This document shows, one piece after another, positions 12,264 to 23,769 of a DNA stretch of 64,000 nucleotides. Every line of letters starts with the position of its first letter. The first letter of the stretch is position 1. This stretch comes from Tolypeutes matacus. Lineage: Eukaryota > Chordata > Mammalia > Cingulata > Chlamyphoridae. Both the position numbers and the translations under genes were made by a program. The notes under the pieces are model-generated. The model searched no databases. It was not told where the DNA came from and saw nothing but the letters and a program-made list of their open reading frames with translations. Location: the NCBI GenBank assembly GCA_026826555.1, contig JAKSZT010053887.1, forward strand, positions 68,965,212 to 69,029,211, written 5' to 3'.

Positions 12264-12279
12264 AGAAACCATAGTCTGA

Positions 12280-13689
12280 GTGCTGCAATCCACTTAATCG
12301 CATTATGAATTGGGACAAATCACTGAATTTTCATCATATGGATTGAATGAGGGCAGAAACCTCAATTGTTATAACTTATAATGATTGAACGAGGGAAAAC
12401 AAAGCTATTAAACATGGTATGAAATTATTTATTTGTTTTAGAAAAACAAAGCAAAATCAATAGCAATAAAATAATCTTGTCAAGTTCCCAATCCATCTGT
12501 TTGTTTTAAATCTTATGTACCTTGAATGAGTCCTAGGGTCAGGTTTAATCAATGCTCTTTAATATTAATGGTAATTATTCATATTTCTACAAATACTTTT
12601 TGTCCCCTGTATTCAGGATACCAGTGTCCTTTGATTCTCTTCTTTCCCTACTGGCTGTCACTTCTCAGTCTCTTTGGCTGGTTTGTCCTCCTGAGGAAGT
12701 GCTACAGGACATGGTTCTGGCAACTCGGTTCTTTTCCACATTTATTCGTCAAGTTGATGTGATTCGGTTAAATGAAAGTGCTACTCTTAAAGCGGCTGTC
12801 ATATTTAACCTTAATGTCTTTCTATAGGTATACATTGATAGTTTAGCTAATTAAAAACAGATGGACTATTTAAACACAGAGAGCAATAAGAGCTCTGCCA
12901 TTCCCAGGTTGGGCAGTTCATGAAAATAAGATTATTCACAACAGCAGGTGTTTAAAATGCCATCTATGTGATTGGAAAAATATGTGTTGTGCATAGAAGT
13001 TACTCTCAACTCATTCAGGATTTGGACTCGTCTTAGGAAATGATGTCCTGTTTAAATGTGATCTTCAAGTTGTATCTCGTCTAATAAATTTAACTGATTA
13101 TAAAAAATAATATTTATAACCATTTAGCATATAGATTCCTAGATGACTGTGGTAAAATTTTGATATTACTAATCCCTTTATTTTTACAATTTTTGCTTTA
13201 AATCTTGGTCTTTGTAACACAATACAATAAACAAAGATATAGTCCTTATATTTTGGCCCAATATTGGAGTATAATTGGTAAAATATGAATATAAATTCTG
13301 CCCTGTTTTCCATAGCATTGTTTAAAGAACCAATGGAATAACTTGAAAGTGCATTCCATTGTGCCAGATTGCCTTTGGTTATATTTTTAATCCTTAATAT
13401 TACTGACAACTTTATTTATATTTCCAAATAAAAGATGCAGACTGGTACTGCTCTTATTATTTTTACTTAATATGTACGGATGCTAAGCAGTTGATGAACT
13501 ATTTCCTTGTGTCTGTTTTAAAAATACCAATGACAGACCGAGAAAGTTACAATGAATTGCTTTCTGAATTTGACTGACCTTGCTTAAGCCTTTTAAGTAT
13601 GGCAAGAATCTTTTTAACATTACTTTTGTTAAGGAAAAATGTCCATAATCTGGAACTGAAGCAAGAAGATGATTGCACGCCCTTTCAAT
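12280..13689. other. AT-rich single-copy sequence
   Basis: 12,590-12,760 is slightly GC-richer (CTGGCTGTCACTTCTCAGTC, GGTTTGTCCTCCTGAGGAAG) and could be an ancient repeat, but I cannot assign it. The frames at 12,526-12,827 and 13,098-13,409 show no domain. Confidence 0.45.
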
Positions 13690-14030
13690 GTCACTTTTTA
13701 ACAGGCTTACTCAAAAATTATTTAATTATCTAGGAGACTGCATCTGTTTTACTTTGCTATTTACTATTTTATTGGAGATGTAAACTGTGAAATTAAATGT
13801 TAACTTAGAGGTTTCTGTCAGGTAGAAAAGATAAGCCCAAAGGTTTCGGTTTTAAGGGCCATAGGACATTTACCAGTTTTATTTCTATTAGCAAATATTT
13901 TTCAGGTTCCTTTGACTGATAATATAAATATGAATTTTCCTTTGAGCTAGATTTACTATCTTATTGGTTCCCTCCCTGATGAATGAAATGTTTGACACAT
14001 GTTTATTTTATATTTGTATGAGAGTTATGC
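13690..14030 (+). repeat. Duplicated block, copy A (partner at 19,165-19,490)
   Basis: Ordered blocks are shared with 19,165-19,490: TATCTAGGAG, then ACTTTGCTATTTACTATTT, then TTTCTGTCAGGTA, then ATAGGACATT.ACCAGTTT, then TAGCAAATAT, and finally ACACATG..ATTTTATATTTG. Spacing differs by several small indels. The two copies are collinear, in the same orientation and clearly diverged. It is either an unnamed interspersed repeat or an old local duplication. Confidence 0.7.
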
Positions 14031-16544
14031 TTTTAACTTTGAAATGTATGCTTTAACTATTTTGGAAGTACTAGTCACGCCAAAGTGGATTCACATACTG
14101 GAGTCAATTACACTGAGTTACCTGAGAATTGTACCTCACAGGCTGTTTAAGCCCAGGCACTTACTTCGTTGGCTTCCAGAGTGATTCTCAAGAGACATTA
14201 GAAGTTTAACTTTAGTGATTCTCTGATTCTCTTTTTACTTTTCTTAACTTTTCGTTTTTGACCTTGTTTCTAGTCCTTGGTTAAATTTAGTTCAGTGTCT
14301 CATTTGTGCATGGAAGGTAAGTTATTCCCAATTGATAACAGCAAAAGTTGGGTATCTAGTTTTATGATCTGATTACTTGTGATCTCTGTAGAGTAAATGA
14401 GGGGATCTATTCTCTTTTGTGTGACAGGTGTTTGAGAATCTTGCTTGATGGTCTTTTCAAATGTGTTTGTCTATTTAGGAGAATAAATGAATCAAAATAT
14501 CCTATGTTCCCTGGAAAGTAGAACAGCTCTTTGAAATCTGGATTGGTGAGTTTTTATGTCTCTCCATTTGTTTTTTAAAGTGGCTGATGTTATAGAATCA
14601 GCTCCAGGTTTTGTATGCATCCCTATGTGTAAATCAAGAAGACCCATTACCTTTCATTTTGTGAGTTGAAATATTTTCCAAGTCTCAAATTGTATTAGTA
14701 AATTAGATTATAAAGACTCTTAAAGTAAAGGAGTTCTGTCCCAATTGCTTTATAGAGAATAAATGGGCTTATATAAATTTAATATAAAAAATAAACTGAT
14801 TTTTAGTGCTTCATGCATGCGAGGTTTTTAAGGAAAAAAATATTTTAACAAAAACTGTTCTCAGGAGCCTGTTGATATGAGAATACAGGTTCATATAATT
14901 TAGTTGAATACTTTGACCCAGGTGCTCTAAGAATTATGGTTTAAAAAATATATACACCATATATTTCCCTCCTGTGTTTATTAGTGCAGAGTGTACTATG
15001 TATACATTTTCTATAGGATTTGGACTCATTATCCCTGAATAATGTTTAAGATTGTGAAAATGTAAAAGTATATGTTCAATTAGATTGAATCATCTTTAAA
15101 ACATTTTTACAACAATAATTATGCTTGGTAGTAAGTCAGCTTGAACACAATTTCCAAGGTGGTTAGGCAATTTTAAAACATGAACTAATCTTATTGAATT
15201 GATTAATAAATAATATTTTTTAGATAAATTCTGAGTAAACTATGATCTTAAAACATTGGTTACTAAGCTTAGTTTTAAAATATATTTTTATTGTATAGTT
15301 ATGTATATTAATAGTTTATAGTTCTATATTACATAGTCACATATATCTATATTTGCATTTATATAATATATTTATATATTAATACTTATATATTTATAAA
15401 ATACATATTTGCCCATAAATAAAATTATGTCTATAAAATAATACATAGCTGTCTATAATATTTAAATATAGCTTTAATATATGCTTCTTATTTTTATGTG
15501 CTATAGAATGGCCAAAGTATTGGGCCATGCTCAGGACTGTTTTCATTTCTGCTGCTTTTAAGAAGATTTAAAAGGATATGGTGGCTGTACAAAGTTGTGC
15601 TATATATATTTACACTAGCCTGCAAAATGATTGTATAGGATAGATAGTTCTTGTTTATCTATCTCCCCATTTTCTCTGTGAAATAGAAGCCAGTTACTTT
15701 GGTTAAATGTTGTAATTAATATACGTAGTTGTAACTATAATAAGATCAATATTAATAAAGAAAATAGTGTATGCAAAATTATAAAATGATCTTATGATTT
15801 TTAAGAAAAAAGAAAGTTGTCTTAAAGATTTTGTTTATTTCAGTATTTGAAAAGAGAATAGGGAAAGACAAAACTTGAGTGTATATGGCAAGTTGTAGAG
15901 GCATAGAGAAATGTGAATATGTCTTGATTTCTAATATTTACCCTGAAAAGAAGCTTTGAAATGTGTTTAAATTTTGACAATGTTTGCCCAATTTTCATGG
16001 GTCTGTGTATAAGAAAGATAGTTTGTTTGCTTTGATTTGTTTTTTAAGGAGAGTGTGAATCCTTTACTTTCAAATATTACATTAAGACATAACTAATCTT
16101 TGCTTTCTCGTTATTAAAAGGACAATTAATCTTGAAAAATTCATTCTTCTCTTAACCAGGACTATTAATTTTATTAAAAGGTTTTTCTTTAACTTCAGTG
16201 AAATCAGGTCAGATATACGATATCTGCTATCAGAAAACTTTTCTGTGCTTTGTGTTGACTTTTACATGCCCCGCATTATTTTTTTAAAAAGAACACAGAT
16301 TCCTCACTTCTGAAAAGGCTAAATTTCTTATTGATGTGTAAGCTTCTTTTATGTATATGCTAAATTATTTTATTGTCCTGATTAAATAGGCAGCTAGTAT
16401 TGTTTCTCAGATACACATGATCATTCTTAATCAAGTGACCAAACTCTGATAACTGTTATTTGTCTGTAACATTGTTGGTATTATTCTAAATACCAATAGC
16501 AATTTATTTTCTAATAGGTATATGAGAAAACCCTTTCTCTTTCT
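14031..16544. other. AT-rich single-copy sequence
   Basis: No gene or named repeat recognised. 15,280-15,500 is a very AT-rich, low-complexity tract rich in TATATTTATA. No ORF here looks coding. Confidence 0.5.
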
Positions 16545-16875
16545 TCTTATGCTATCTAACATTCAGTAGTCTAGAGATACTTCCAGGGTTCTGTGATGTC
16601 AATAGTATTTTCACAGTAATAATGATAGTATTTACCGTTTTCACTCTCATTCTTCCATGTCTCTATTGTGGAATTTTCTAAAGGATATGCAGTGTGATAT
16701 TACAACAAATCCAATGTGGAAGCAGTTAGGAGTATCCAGCTGTTTTCTATTAAGATCGACATTATAGGGATTTGCAAAAAAATGTAAAATAATGCCATTG
16801 TTCTTACTAATACGTTTTGCTTAGGGTAACAGTTTTTTCTAAATATATTATTTATGTTTACAAGTACTGAATTTA
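16545..16875 (+). repeat. Probable ancient eutherian DNA-transposon-like repeat
   Basis: The phrase order 'GGATATGCAGTGTGATATTACAAC', 'GGAAGCAGTTAGGAGTATCCAGCTGT', 'TTCTATTAAGATCGACATTA', 'GGGATTTGCAAAAAAATGTAAAA' is one I associate with a dispersed eutherian, hAT-like repeat. I am not sure of the family name. Confidence 0.4.
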
Positions 16876-17121
16876 TAATTATTATTTTAATATAATACAG
16901 AAAATGTTGATTAATATAAAAACAAAAGCTCTTTGGAGTTTTCAAGTTTTTAATACCATAAAATTTTATTTAAGCAAAAACCTTGAGAACCAATGTAGTA
17001 GGCTATACTCTATAAACTGAAATGGAATATTTTTAAATGGTATCTGGTTCTTACTGAATCAAAGAAGATTTGAATCTTGCAAACAAATATTTAACTGAGT
17101 CTTCTTACATGGCAATGCAGT
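16876..17121. other. AT-rich single-copy sequence
   Basis: Nothing recognised. Confidence 0.5.
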
Positions 17122-17744
17122 TATATTAGTCATCCAAGGGGGTGCTGATGCAAAATACCAGTTATCTGTTGGGTTTTATAAAGGGTATTTATTTGGGGTA
17201 GAAGCGTACAGTTATCAGACCATAGAGAGTCCAACTCAAGATACCATAAAAGGTATTTTTTCACCCAAAGTCTGTTGCCATGTGTTGATGCAAGATGGCA
17301 GGTGATGTCTACAAGGATTCAGCCTTCCTCCCTCCTTTTAAGGCTCCGTGGGCCCAACTTCTTCTGATCTCTGCTGTAGGCTGGCATAGGGCTTGTCTGT
17401 CTTTCTGGAGCTCCTTTCTTTCTGGGCTCAGCTGCTCTGTCCTCTTCACAAGGTCAGCTGTAGACTCTCAGGCGAATGGCTCATTTCTCTTCCCCATGCC
17501 TCTGCCACGTCTGTGGAGCTGTCTCTCTTCCTCTGTGTATGGTCTCTGTGTGTCTACTTCTGTGTAAGAGTCTGTCTTATTGGCCCACCAAGGGGGCAGG
17601 GACTCAACCCTGGACACCGTGATGACATAGTCAAATCAAAGCCCTAATCTTAGCATAATTTAATGAAAGGCATCTCACCTTAGTCTAATACAAACATAAT
17701 CAAATATCTATTTTGGAATTCATAAATAATATCAAACTGTTACA
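17122..17744 (-). mobile_element. MaLR/ERVL-like LTR (TGTAGCAG family), copy 1
   Basis: This is the reverse complement of the LTRs at 20,782-21,387 and 45,637-46,297. The plus strand reads TATATTAGTCATCCAAGGGG...GGTGCTGATGCAAAATACCA at the left and AATATCAAACTGTTACA at the right. It shares the GCAAAATACCAG, TTTATAAAGG and AATTCATAAATAATATC blocks with those copies. No clear 5-bp TSD is visible (flanks GCAGT and CAAAC). The overlapping 84-90-codon frames (17,295-17,647) are chance frames in the LTR. Confidence 0.8.
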
Positions 17745-17749
17745 CAAAC

Positions 17750-18190
17750 TAATAGAGTCATAATCTTCCAGGGGATGGAATGGGCTAAGGGAATGAGAAG
17801 ATAACGCTTAAGTTGTACAGAGCTTCTTTTTGGGTGAATTGTAAAGTTTTGGTAATGGATGATGGTAATGGTAGCACAACATTGTGAATATAATTAGCAG
17901 CACTAAATTATACATGTGAGTGTAGTTAAAAGGGGGAAATTTTAAGTTGTCTATATGTCACCAGAAAAAAAAATTTTAAATAGGATGGTACAACACAGTG
18001 AACCCTATTGTAAATGATAGACCATCGTTAATATTACATTAACAAAATGTTCTTCCATGAATTGTAGTAAATGACCACACTACTGCAAGGTGTTAATAAT
18101 AGGGGGTTTATGGGAACTCTGTAGTTTATTCATAGTTTTCTGTAAACCTATAACTTTTCTAATAAATGAAAAAATAAACACAAAGAGCAC
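17750..18190 (+). repeat. Old LINE-1 (L1M-like) 3' end
   Basis: 'GGTAATGGTAGCACAACATTGTGAATATAATTA', 'CACTAAATTATACATGTGAGTG' and, further on, 'GGGGGTTTATGGGAACTCTGTAGTTT' followed by 'CTGTAAACCTATAACTTTTCTAATAAATGAAAAAATAAA' are typical 3' UTR phrases of old mammalian LINE-1s. Two consecutive terminus-like stretches (near 17,960 and 18,180) suggest two 3' ends joined or a composite 3' UTR. Confidence 0.65.
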
Positions 18191-18622
18191 AGTCTTTTTA
18201 TGTGATTATGAATATTTGGGGGTTATTTATGATTTCAAGAGGTGGGACTGTGTAAAAAATAATTACCCAAACATTTGAAGTTAAGAAAGAGGAGAACTGC
18301 CTTTACTTCTTTGTATCCTCAAAATCTATTTATTTTCAATTTTCTTCAAAAGGAAAATGTGCACACACACATGTGCATCGAACACATGCGCTATCACACA
18401 CATGCATCCCCATATGTACAAAGTGTCTGGCACATAAACACTCAATAAATGGTTGCTATTATTAGTCCACAGAAACATAAACACAGATATATTTTTACAT
18501 AGCATCCCTAAGTTTATACACATGGAATAAAATACACAATAATATTTGAGTGATTATTCTATGTGTCAAGTGCTGTGCTCAGATCATTATCTCAAAGCCT
18601 CATAACAACCCTATAAAGTATG
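18191..18622. repeat. L2/MIR remnants in AT-rich sequence
   Basis: 18,420-18,462 reads GTGTCTGGCACATAAACACTCAATAAATGGTTG, an L2/MIR-type tail on plus. 18,550-18,622 (ATTATTCTATGTGTCAAGTGCTGTGCTCAG...CATAACAACCCTATAAAGTA) looks like an inverted MIR. 18,360-18,400 is a short CA-rich tract. Confidence 0.5.
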
Positions 18623-19164
18623 TTTTTTTCTTTATTTTTAAAGGAACTTTAGATTACATAAATGTTACACCAAAATATAGGGGACTCCCATGTACCTCAC
18701 TCCCCCTCCCACAATTTCCCCCATTAACAACATCTTTCATTAGTGTGGTACATTTGTTACAATTGATGAGCACATATTGAAGCATTGCTACTAACCATGG
18801 TCTGTAGTTTACATTGTGTTTTATACTTTGCATTGCACAATTTTATAGGTTTTGAAAAAGTGCAGAATGCATTGTATCTGTCATTGCAATGTCATGCAGA
18901 ACACCAATGTCTCAGAAATGCTCCACGTTACACCTATTCTTCCCTCTCCCTCCCCTCAGAAACTTTGGTGACCACTGTCTTTATATCAGCATTACAACTT
19001 CTTAGAATAATAATGTCTACTTTAGTCCATATTTGCACCCCTGCCTTATGTTTGTTTGTTCCTCTATCTTGAGATTTTTGAGGATGGTGATGCCCACTCT
19101 GCTTCCAACTGAGAGGGGCTTAGATCTTATGGGGCAGATGGATGGAACTGTCTTTCTTGTCTTT
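18623..19164 (-). mobile_element. 5'-truncated LINE-1 3' UTR copy
   Basis: A T-rich start (18,623-18,647) is followed by the reverse complement of the same 3' UTR as at 26,830 and 56,011: GATTACATAAATGTTACACC, 'CTCCCCCTCCCACAATTTCCCCC', 'CATTTGTTACAATTGATGAGCACATATTGAAGCATTGC', and at the right GATGGTGATGCCCACTCTGC (compare 56,591-56,612). It is clearly older than the 56-kb copy. The 76- and 95-codon frames on plus are antisense shadows. Confidence 0.75.
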
Positions 19165-19490
19165 ACTTTTAACATCATTGCTTAACTAACTGGTCCCAAA
19201 ATTATTCAATATCTAGGAGTATATGACCCATTTGACTTTGCTATTTACTATTTACATGATACCTGGTAGATTTCTGTCAGGTAAAAAAGTTAAATCCAAG
19301 GGTTATATGTTATGGCCCTATATAGGACATTAACCAGTTTCTAGCAAATATATCTTATCACTCATTTACTGAATGGCTATTTAAATCTATATTTCTCAAA
19401 GTCTCTCTTTGAACAAGCTCAAGTAGCTTCTGGTGTCTTCATTATTTTATTAATTGAATAAAGTATTTAACACATGATAATTTTATATTT
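19165..19490 (+). repeat. Duplicated block, copy B (partner at 13,690-14,030)
   Basis: It is collinear with copy A: TATCTAGGAG, GACTTTGCTATTTACTATTT, GATTTCTGTCAGGTA, ATAGGACATTAACCAGTTT, CTAGCAAATATA, AACACATGATAATTTTATATTTG. It lacks about 20 bases of A after the TTTACTATTT block. The LINE-1 3' UTR copy at 18,623-19,164 abuts its left edge and may have truncated it. Confidence 0.7.
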
Positions 19491-20781
19491 GAAAAATATC
19501 TTTTCAGATTGATTTGAAAATTTGCACTAGCTGTTTAATATCAACCTTATTTAATATACATAGTTTAAAATGATGAGGAAGAAAAGATAATCAATTATGT
19601 ACAAAAATGTAGTTGAAAAAATACATGTTTATCAGAGAGGAAATCAGTTTAAAGTTTGTCAGGTTTTGTCAATTTATCACAATATACCTGGCTGTCAAAA
19701 TTCTTATTTCTCTTATATATAATTATATGTTATTGTCTCTGCACAAATACTAGCTTTCAGGATTGCTATAAATTCATAACATATCCCAAAATTAAATTTC
19801 TGTTGCCTATTATAACTACAAATGACTAAGAAGGTACTATCTAATACTGAAATATATACATGTACATTGTAAATGCTAATCTCACCATTTTGAATTTCTT
19901 AATATTTTTTCTTACATTAAAGAATTGAGGCACCCAAAAAAATATCAGTTTATAAAAATGTTTCCGTATTTTTTTAAATACATATATATTTTAAAGTCTC
20001 TTATATGTGCCTAAATTGAATTATTTTAAAAGTAGAACACTTAAAATTAAAATTCAGAAAGGATTAGTAGATTGCATAGAACTCACAATATTTCTTATAA
20101 TTGATTTAAAAAACTGTTAAATTCAAAGAACCCCCTGTATTTAATTGGAGCATGAAGTCATAATGTCCTATGTAACATACCATATTTCAGCCTTGATAAT
20201 TTAAAAAAGTGGTTAAGTTATCAAATTTTTTAAAAGAAACCCATTAATGAAGGAAAAATTTATGTTTTCTCAAATTGTAAAAATAATATTTTTCCAATAT
20301 GGGAATCTGGACTAATAAAATAGTACAAATCAGAGAGTAGATCTTATGTATAATTCCATACATAATCAATATGAATTTCATAGCATCTTTACTCATCCTT
20401 TCAATGTCTCTCCTATTTTCAGCTGCAAAATGCATAAAGGAGTAAGTAAAGGAAGGAGAGAGACAAAGAGAATCTATAAAAAAAATACCTAGTTTTAGTC
20501 ATTATAAATGTTCAGAGCCAAAATTTTCTGGTTTAAGATTGAAAATGCTAAAGAAAAGATCACTTTCAATTTTAGAAGTTCTATAGTTTTTATTCAGAAA
20601 GGTGAGCCTTCTAATACACACACAGCCCCGACAGGTGATATTCTTACTTCTCATTGCATAGATGTGGGTTGAATGACAAAACAGAGAAAACTGAAATTAC
20701 ATTACTATGACTGGTTTAGACCAATTGGAAGATACATTTCCTATGACTTAGGGACTACTATACCCAACTTACATCACTCAT
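19491..20781. other. AT-rich single-copy sequence
   Basis: No gene, RNA or named repeat recognised. Confidence 0.5.
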
Positions 20782-21387
20782 TGTAGCAGTTTGATATTAT
20801 TGATGAATTCCAAAAAGAAATATTGGATTATGTTTGTAAACTGGTCTTTTCCTCTGGACGTATTAGAGTGTATTGGATTCAGAGGTTTTACTTTTACTTA
20901 ACTAAATTATGATTAGGGCTTTGTTTGGGCCATGTCAGTAGGGCATTGAGTCCCCGCCCCTTGGTAGGTGGAGACTCAAAGATAAAAGACATGGCAAAGG
21001 ACAGAGTTGGGGTTTTGATGCTGGAGTCTTGAGCTGGAGCCCTGGAAAGTAAGCATACAGCGAAGCTTGGTCATGACGAAAGAGAGAAGGCTCCAGGAAG
21101 AGAAACAAGCCATTTGCCTAATAGTCTATAGCTGGAATTCTGGAGATACCAGAGCAGCTGAGCCCAGAGAGAGGCAAGCTCTGGGAAGAGAAGAACTCAA
21201 GAGGCCTTAACCCTTACAGACATCGGCAGCCATTTTGCTCCAACAAGTGGTAATAGACTTTGATGAAGGAAGTAACTTATGCTTTATGCCCTGGTAACTG
21301 TAAGCTTCTGTCCTAAATAAATAGCCTTTATAAAAGCCAACAGATTTCTGGTATTTTGCATCAGCACCCCTTTGGCTGATTAATATA
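20782..21387 (+). mobile_element. MaLR/ERVL-like solo LTR (TGTAGCAG family), copy 2
   Basis: It begins TGTAGCAGTTTGATATTATT and ends GGCTGATTAATATA. The flanks CTCAT (20,777-20,781) and CTTAT (21,388-21,392) are a 5-bp TSD with one change. Near the 3' end it carries AAATAAATAGCC (21,315-21,326), a polyadenylation-type signal expected at the end of R, followed by 'GCCAACAGATTTCTGGTATTTTGCATCAG' shared with the other copies. It has no internal coding region. Confidence 0.85.
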
Positions 21388-21392
21388 CTTAT

Positions 21393-22739
21393 AAATCCCA
21401 CTTCAAATACAACCCCACTTAACATATTGATATGTCCTGTGACTACTGTCATGCATCAATACATAACATAACTTTTTTCCTAAATAAAAAATTGGATGTG
21501 GTCTCTTGATATCTATTACTGTTACTTGGCAATATATTCTGTGATATTTTCTTGCCAGTAAATTTTTCCCCTGGAATATTGTGTTAATTGACTATAAAGA
21601 TTCACAATAATATATTGAAACAATAATTTGTAGGTTTTTATATATTTGCAATTTTTCAATAATAGGAATAACCCTTTAGTGAAGATTGTCATAAATTTTT
21701 GCACATATTATTTGTGGGAAAATGTCCTCTTTAGGCCTCATGTGCTTCCGCACACCTTGCTGGTGTGCCAATAATACCTGACCATGACTGCTCATTACCC
21801 AAATCATTTCTCAGGATTGTGTTTGTAGATTCCCCCCCAACCAGCACCACAGGACAAAGAACATGCTTGTTTCCTGGTTCCTATAAATGCAGTGGATTCC
21901 CCAAGCTTAGTGTTGTTCAGCAGTGATGCAGATTCACACATATTCAACATTCGAGCCCTCCGTGTTGTGGCTATGGAAGCTGTCGGCAAATGGAACTGAT
22001 GCAAATGTGCTGATGTTCATACTACTTGCTGTGCTATGAGTAACAAGGCCTTTGTCTATGATCCAGGAGTTTCACATCTTCTTTCAGCATTCATGCTATT
22101 ATTCTTTTAGATCCTGCACATTTTTGTGAAACTTATTTTTAATATTTTATATCATATTTTGCTTTATTTATTCAACTAAAATATAAAATATTTTCACCAA
22201 TTCCATTACATATATCAGTTTGATTTTATTTTATTGCATGCAACATAAATGCATGCTGCCCACCTAAAAAGACTTAATTGGAGTTATATTGGGCACCTCA
22301 TCTCTGAAAGGAAATTTATGAAAATACGATTCTGAATTGATGAGATGAAAAAAAGAAGAACCAAAGAATTTTATCTTCGGTTGCCTTTATGGGTATTTAT
22401 AACCTTAAATTGTGTTGTATATTACTGGATATTTTAATATTTCAAACACCAAAGTGGAAGCATCCAAGTGCTATCACTTGGTTATATGTCCATATCACCA
22501 GGTGGATTGGTGGTTTCCACAATTGGGAGATACTGCCCAAAATAAATAAAAGGGAACCAATCAGTCAATCCATAAATGCCCACTACAGAATCATTATACT
22601 TTTTTAAATTTAGAGTTTGCTGAAATTTTCCAGTATGATTTTTTATTTAAATGGGCTTCCCATTTTGTCATTATTAAGTAGTATTTGGCTGTTTAGTTGA
22701 AAATAGCAATCCTTATCATGTTCAAATTTATCCTTCCAT
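21393..22739. other. Single-copy sequence with one unassigned repeat-like block
   Basis: 21,720-22,110 is GC-balanced (GTGCTTCCGCACACCTTGCTGG, TATAAATGCAGTGGATTCC, 'ACTTGCTGTGCTATGAGTAACAAGGCC') and reads like an ancient LTR. I could not name it or find its TSD. The remainder is AT-rich with nothing recognised. Confidence 0.4.
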
Positions 22740-23571
22740 TTCAGGTTTACTAAGAACTTTAATCTGGAATGGATATTTAATTTTATTATTATATTAGCAT
22801 GCATATTGTAATTTTCTCCTATATTTTAGAAATATAGATACATGTCATTTTCTAAATAATCATTTTATTGTTGCTTTAAACATAAATCTTTTGAATTATT
22901 GTAAATATATATATATATACAGATTTGCATTTCCTTGATGACTAATGATGGAGAGAATATTTTCATGTTTATTGGCCATTTGTGCATCTTCTTTGTAAAA
23001 ATGGCTATTCAATAGTTTCCCTATTTTTTAATTGGTGGTATTTTTCTTTTTATCATTAAGCTGTTAGTATCCTTTATATAGTTTTGATACAAAACCCTAA
23101 TCAGATAAACGATTTGTAAACATTTGTTTTCTCATTTAGCTGTTATCTTTTCCCTTTCTTGATGGCATTATTATAGTATATGAGATTATAACTTTGCTGT
23201 AGTCCAATTTATTTATTTATTTTTATTTTGTCACTTCTGCTTTGATATTGTGTCTAAGAAATCAACCCTAAAAACAAGGTCATGAAGCTTTACTCTTATG
23301 TTCTCTTCTAAAAGTTTTACAGATTTAGCTCCTACATTTTGGTGTATGATCCACTTTGAGTTAATTTTTGCATATGGTGTGAGGTAGAGGTTTCAATTTT
23401 ATTCTTTTCCATTTAAGTATCCGGTTGTTCTAGTACCTTTTGTTAAAAGACTATTCTTTCCCTGCTGAATTGTCTCACTACCATTGCCAGAATCAATTTT
23501 AAGAGCTTATTTGTGTATGCTCAATTCTTTTCCATTGATCTACATACATGTCTACCTTTATGCCAGTGGCA

Positions 23572-23769
23572 TTATGTCTTAATTATTATAGTTTTAAAAT
23601 TGGGAAGTGTTAGTTCTTCAATTCTGTCCTTCATTGTCAAGATTTTTCTGATTATTCTGGGTCCTTTCCTTTTACGTATGAATTTTAGGATCAGCTTGTC
23701 AATTTTTGCAAGAGCGGCAGGTGGGATTTTCATAGGAACAGTGTTGAATCTATAAATCAAGTTGGGCAA
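23572..23769 (-). pseudogene. LINE-1 ORF2 relic (region after RT)
   Basis: A 65-codon frame matches the conserved stretch downstream of the LINE-1 ORF2 reverse transcriptase domain. It starts with an IYRFNTVPMKIP motif, then a lysine-rich LILKFIRKRKGPRI segment, then TLPNFKT near the end. In intact LINE-1s this belongs to the roughly 1,275-residue ORF2 protein (endonuclease plus reverse transcriptase) that drives target-primed reverse transcription. Surrounding frames are closed by many stops and indels, so this is only a readable island in a dead copy. Confidence 0.85.

Noticed and set aside
17295..17647. Overlapping 84-90-codon frames as a small gene
   Set aside because: They lie entirely inside an LTR, antisense to it, and have no domain.
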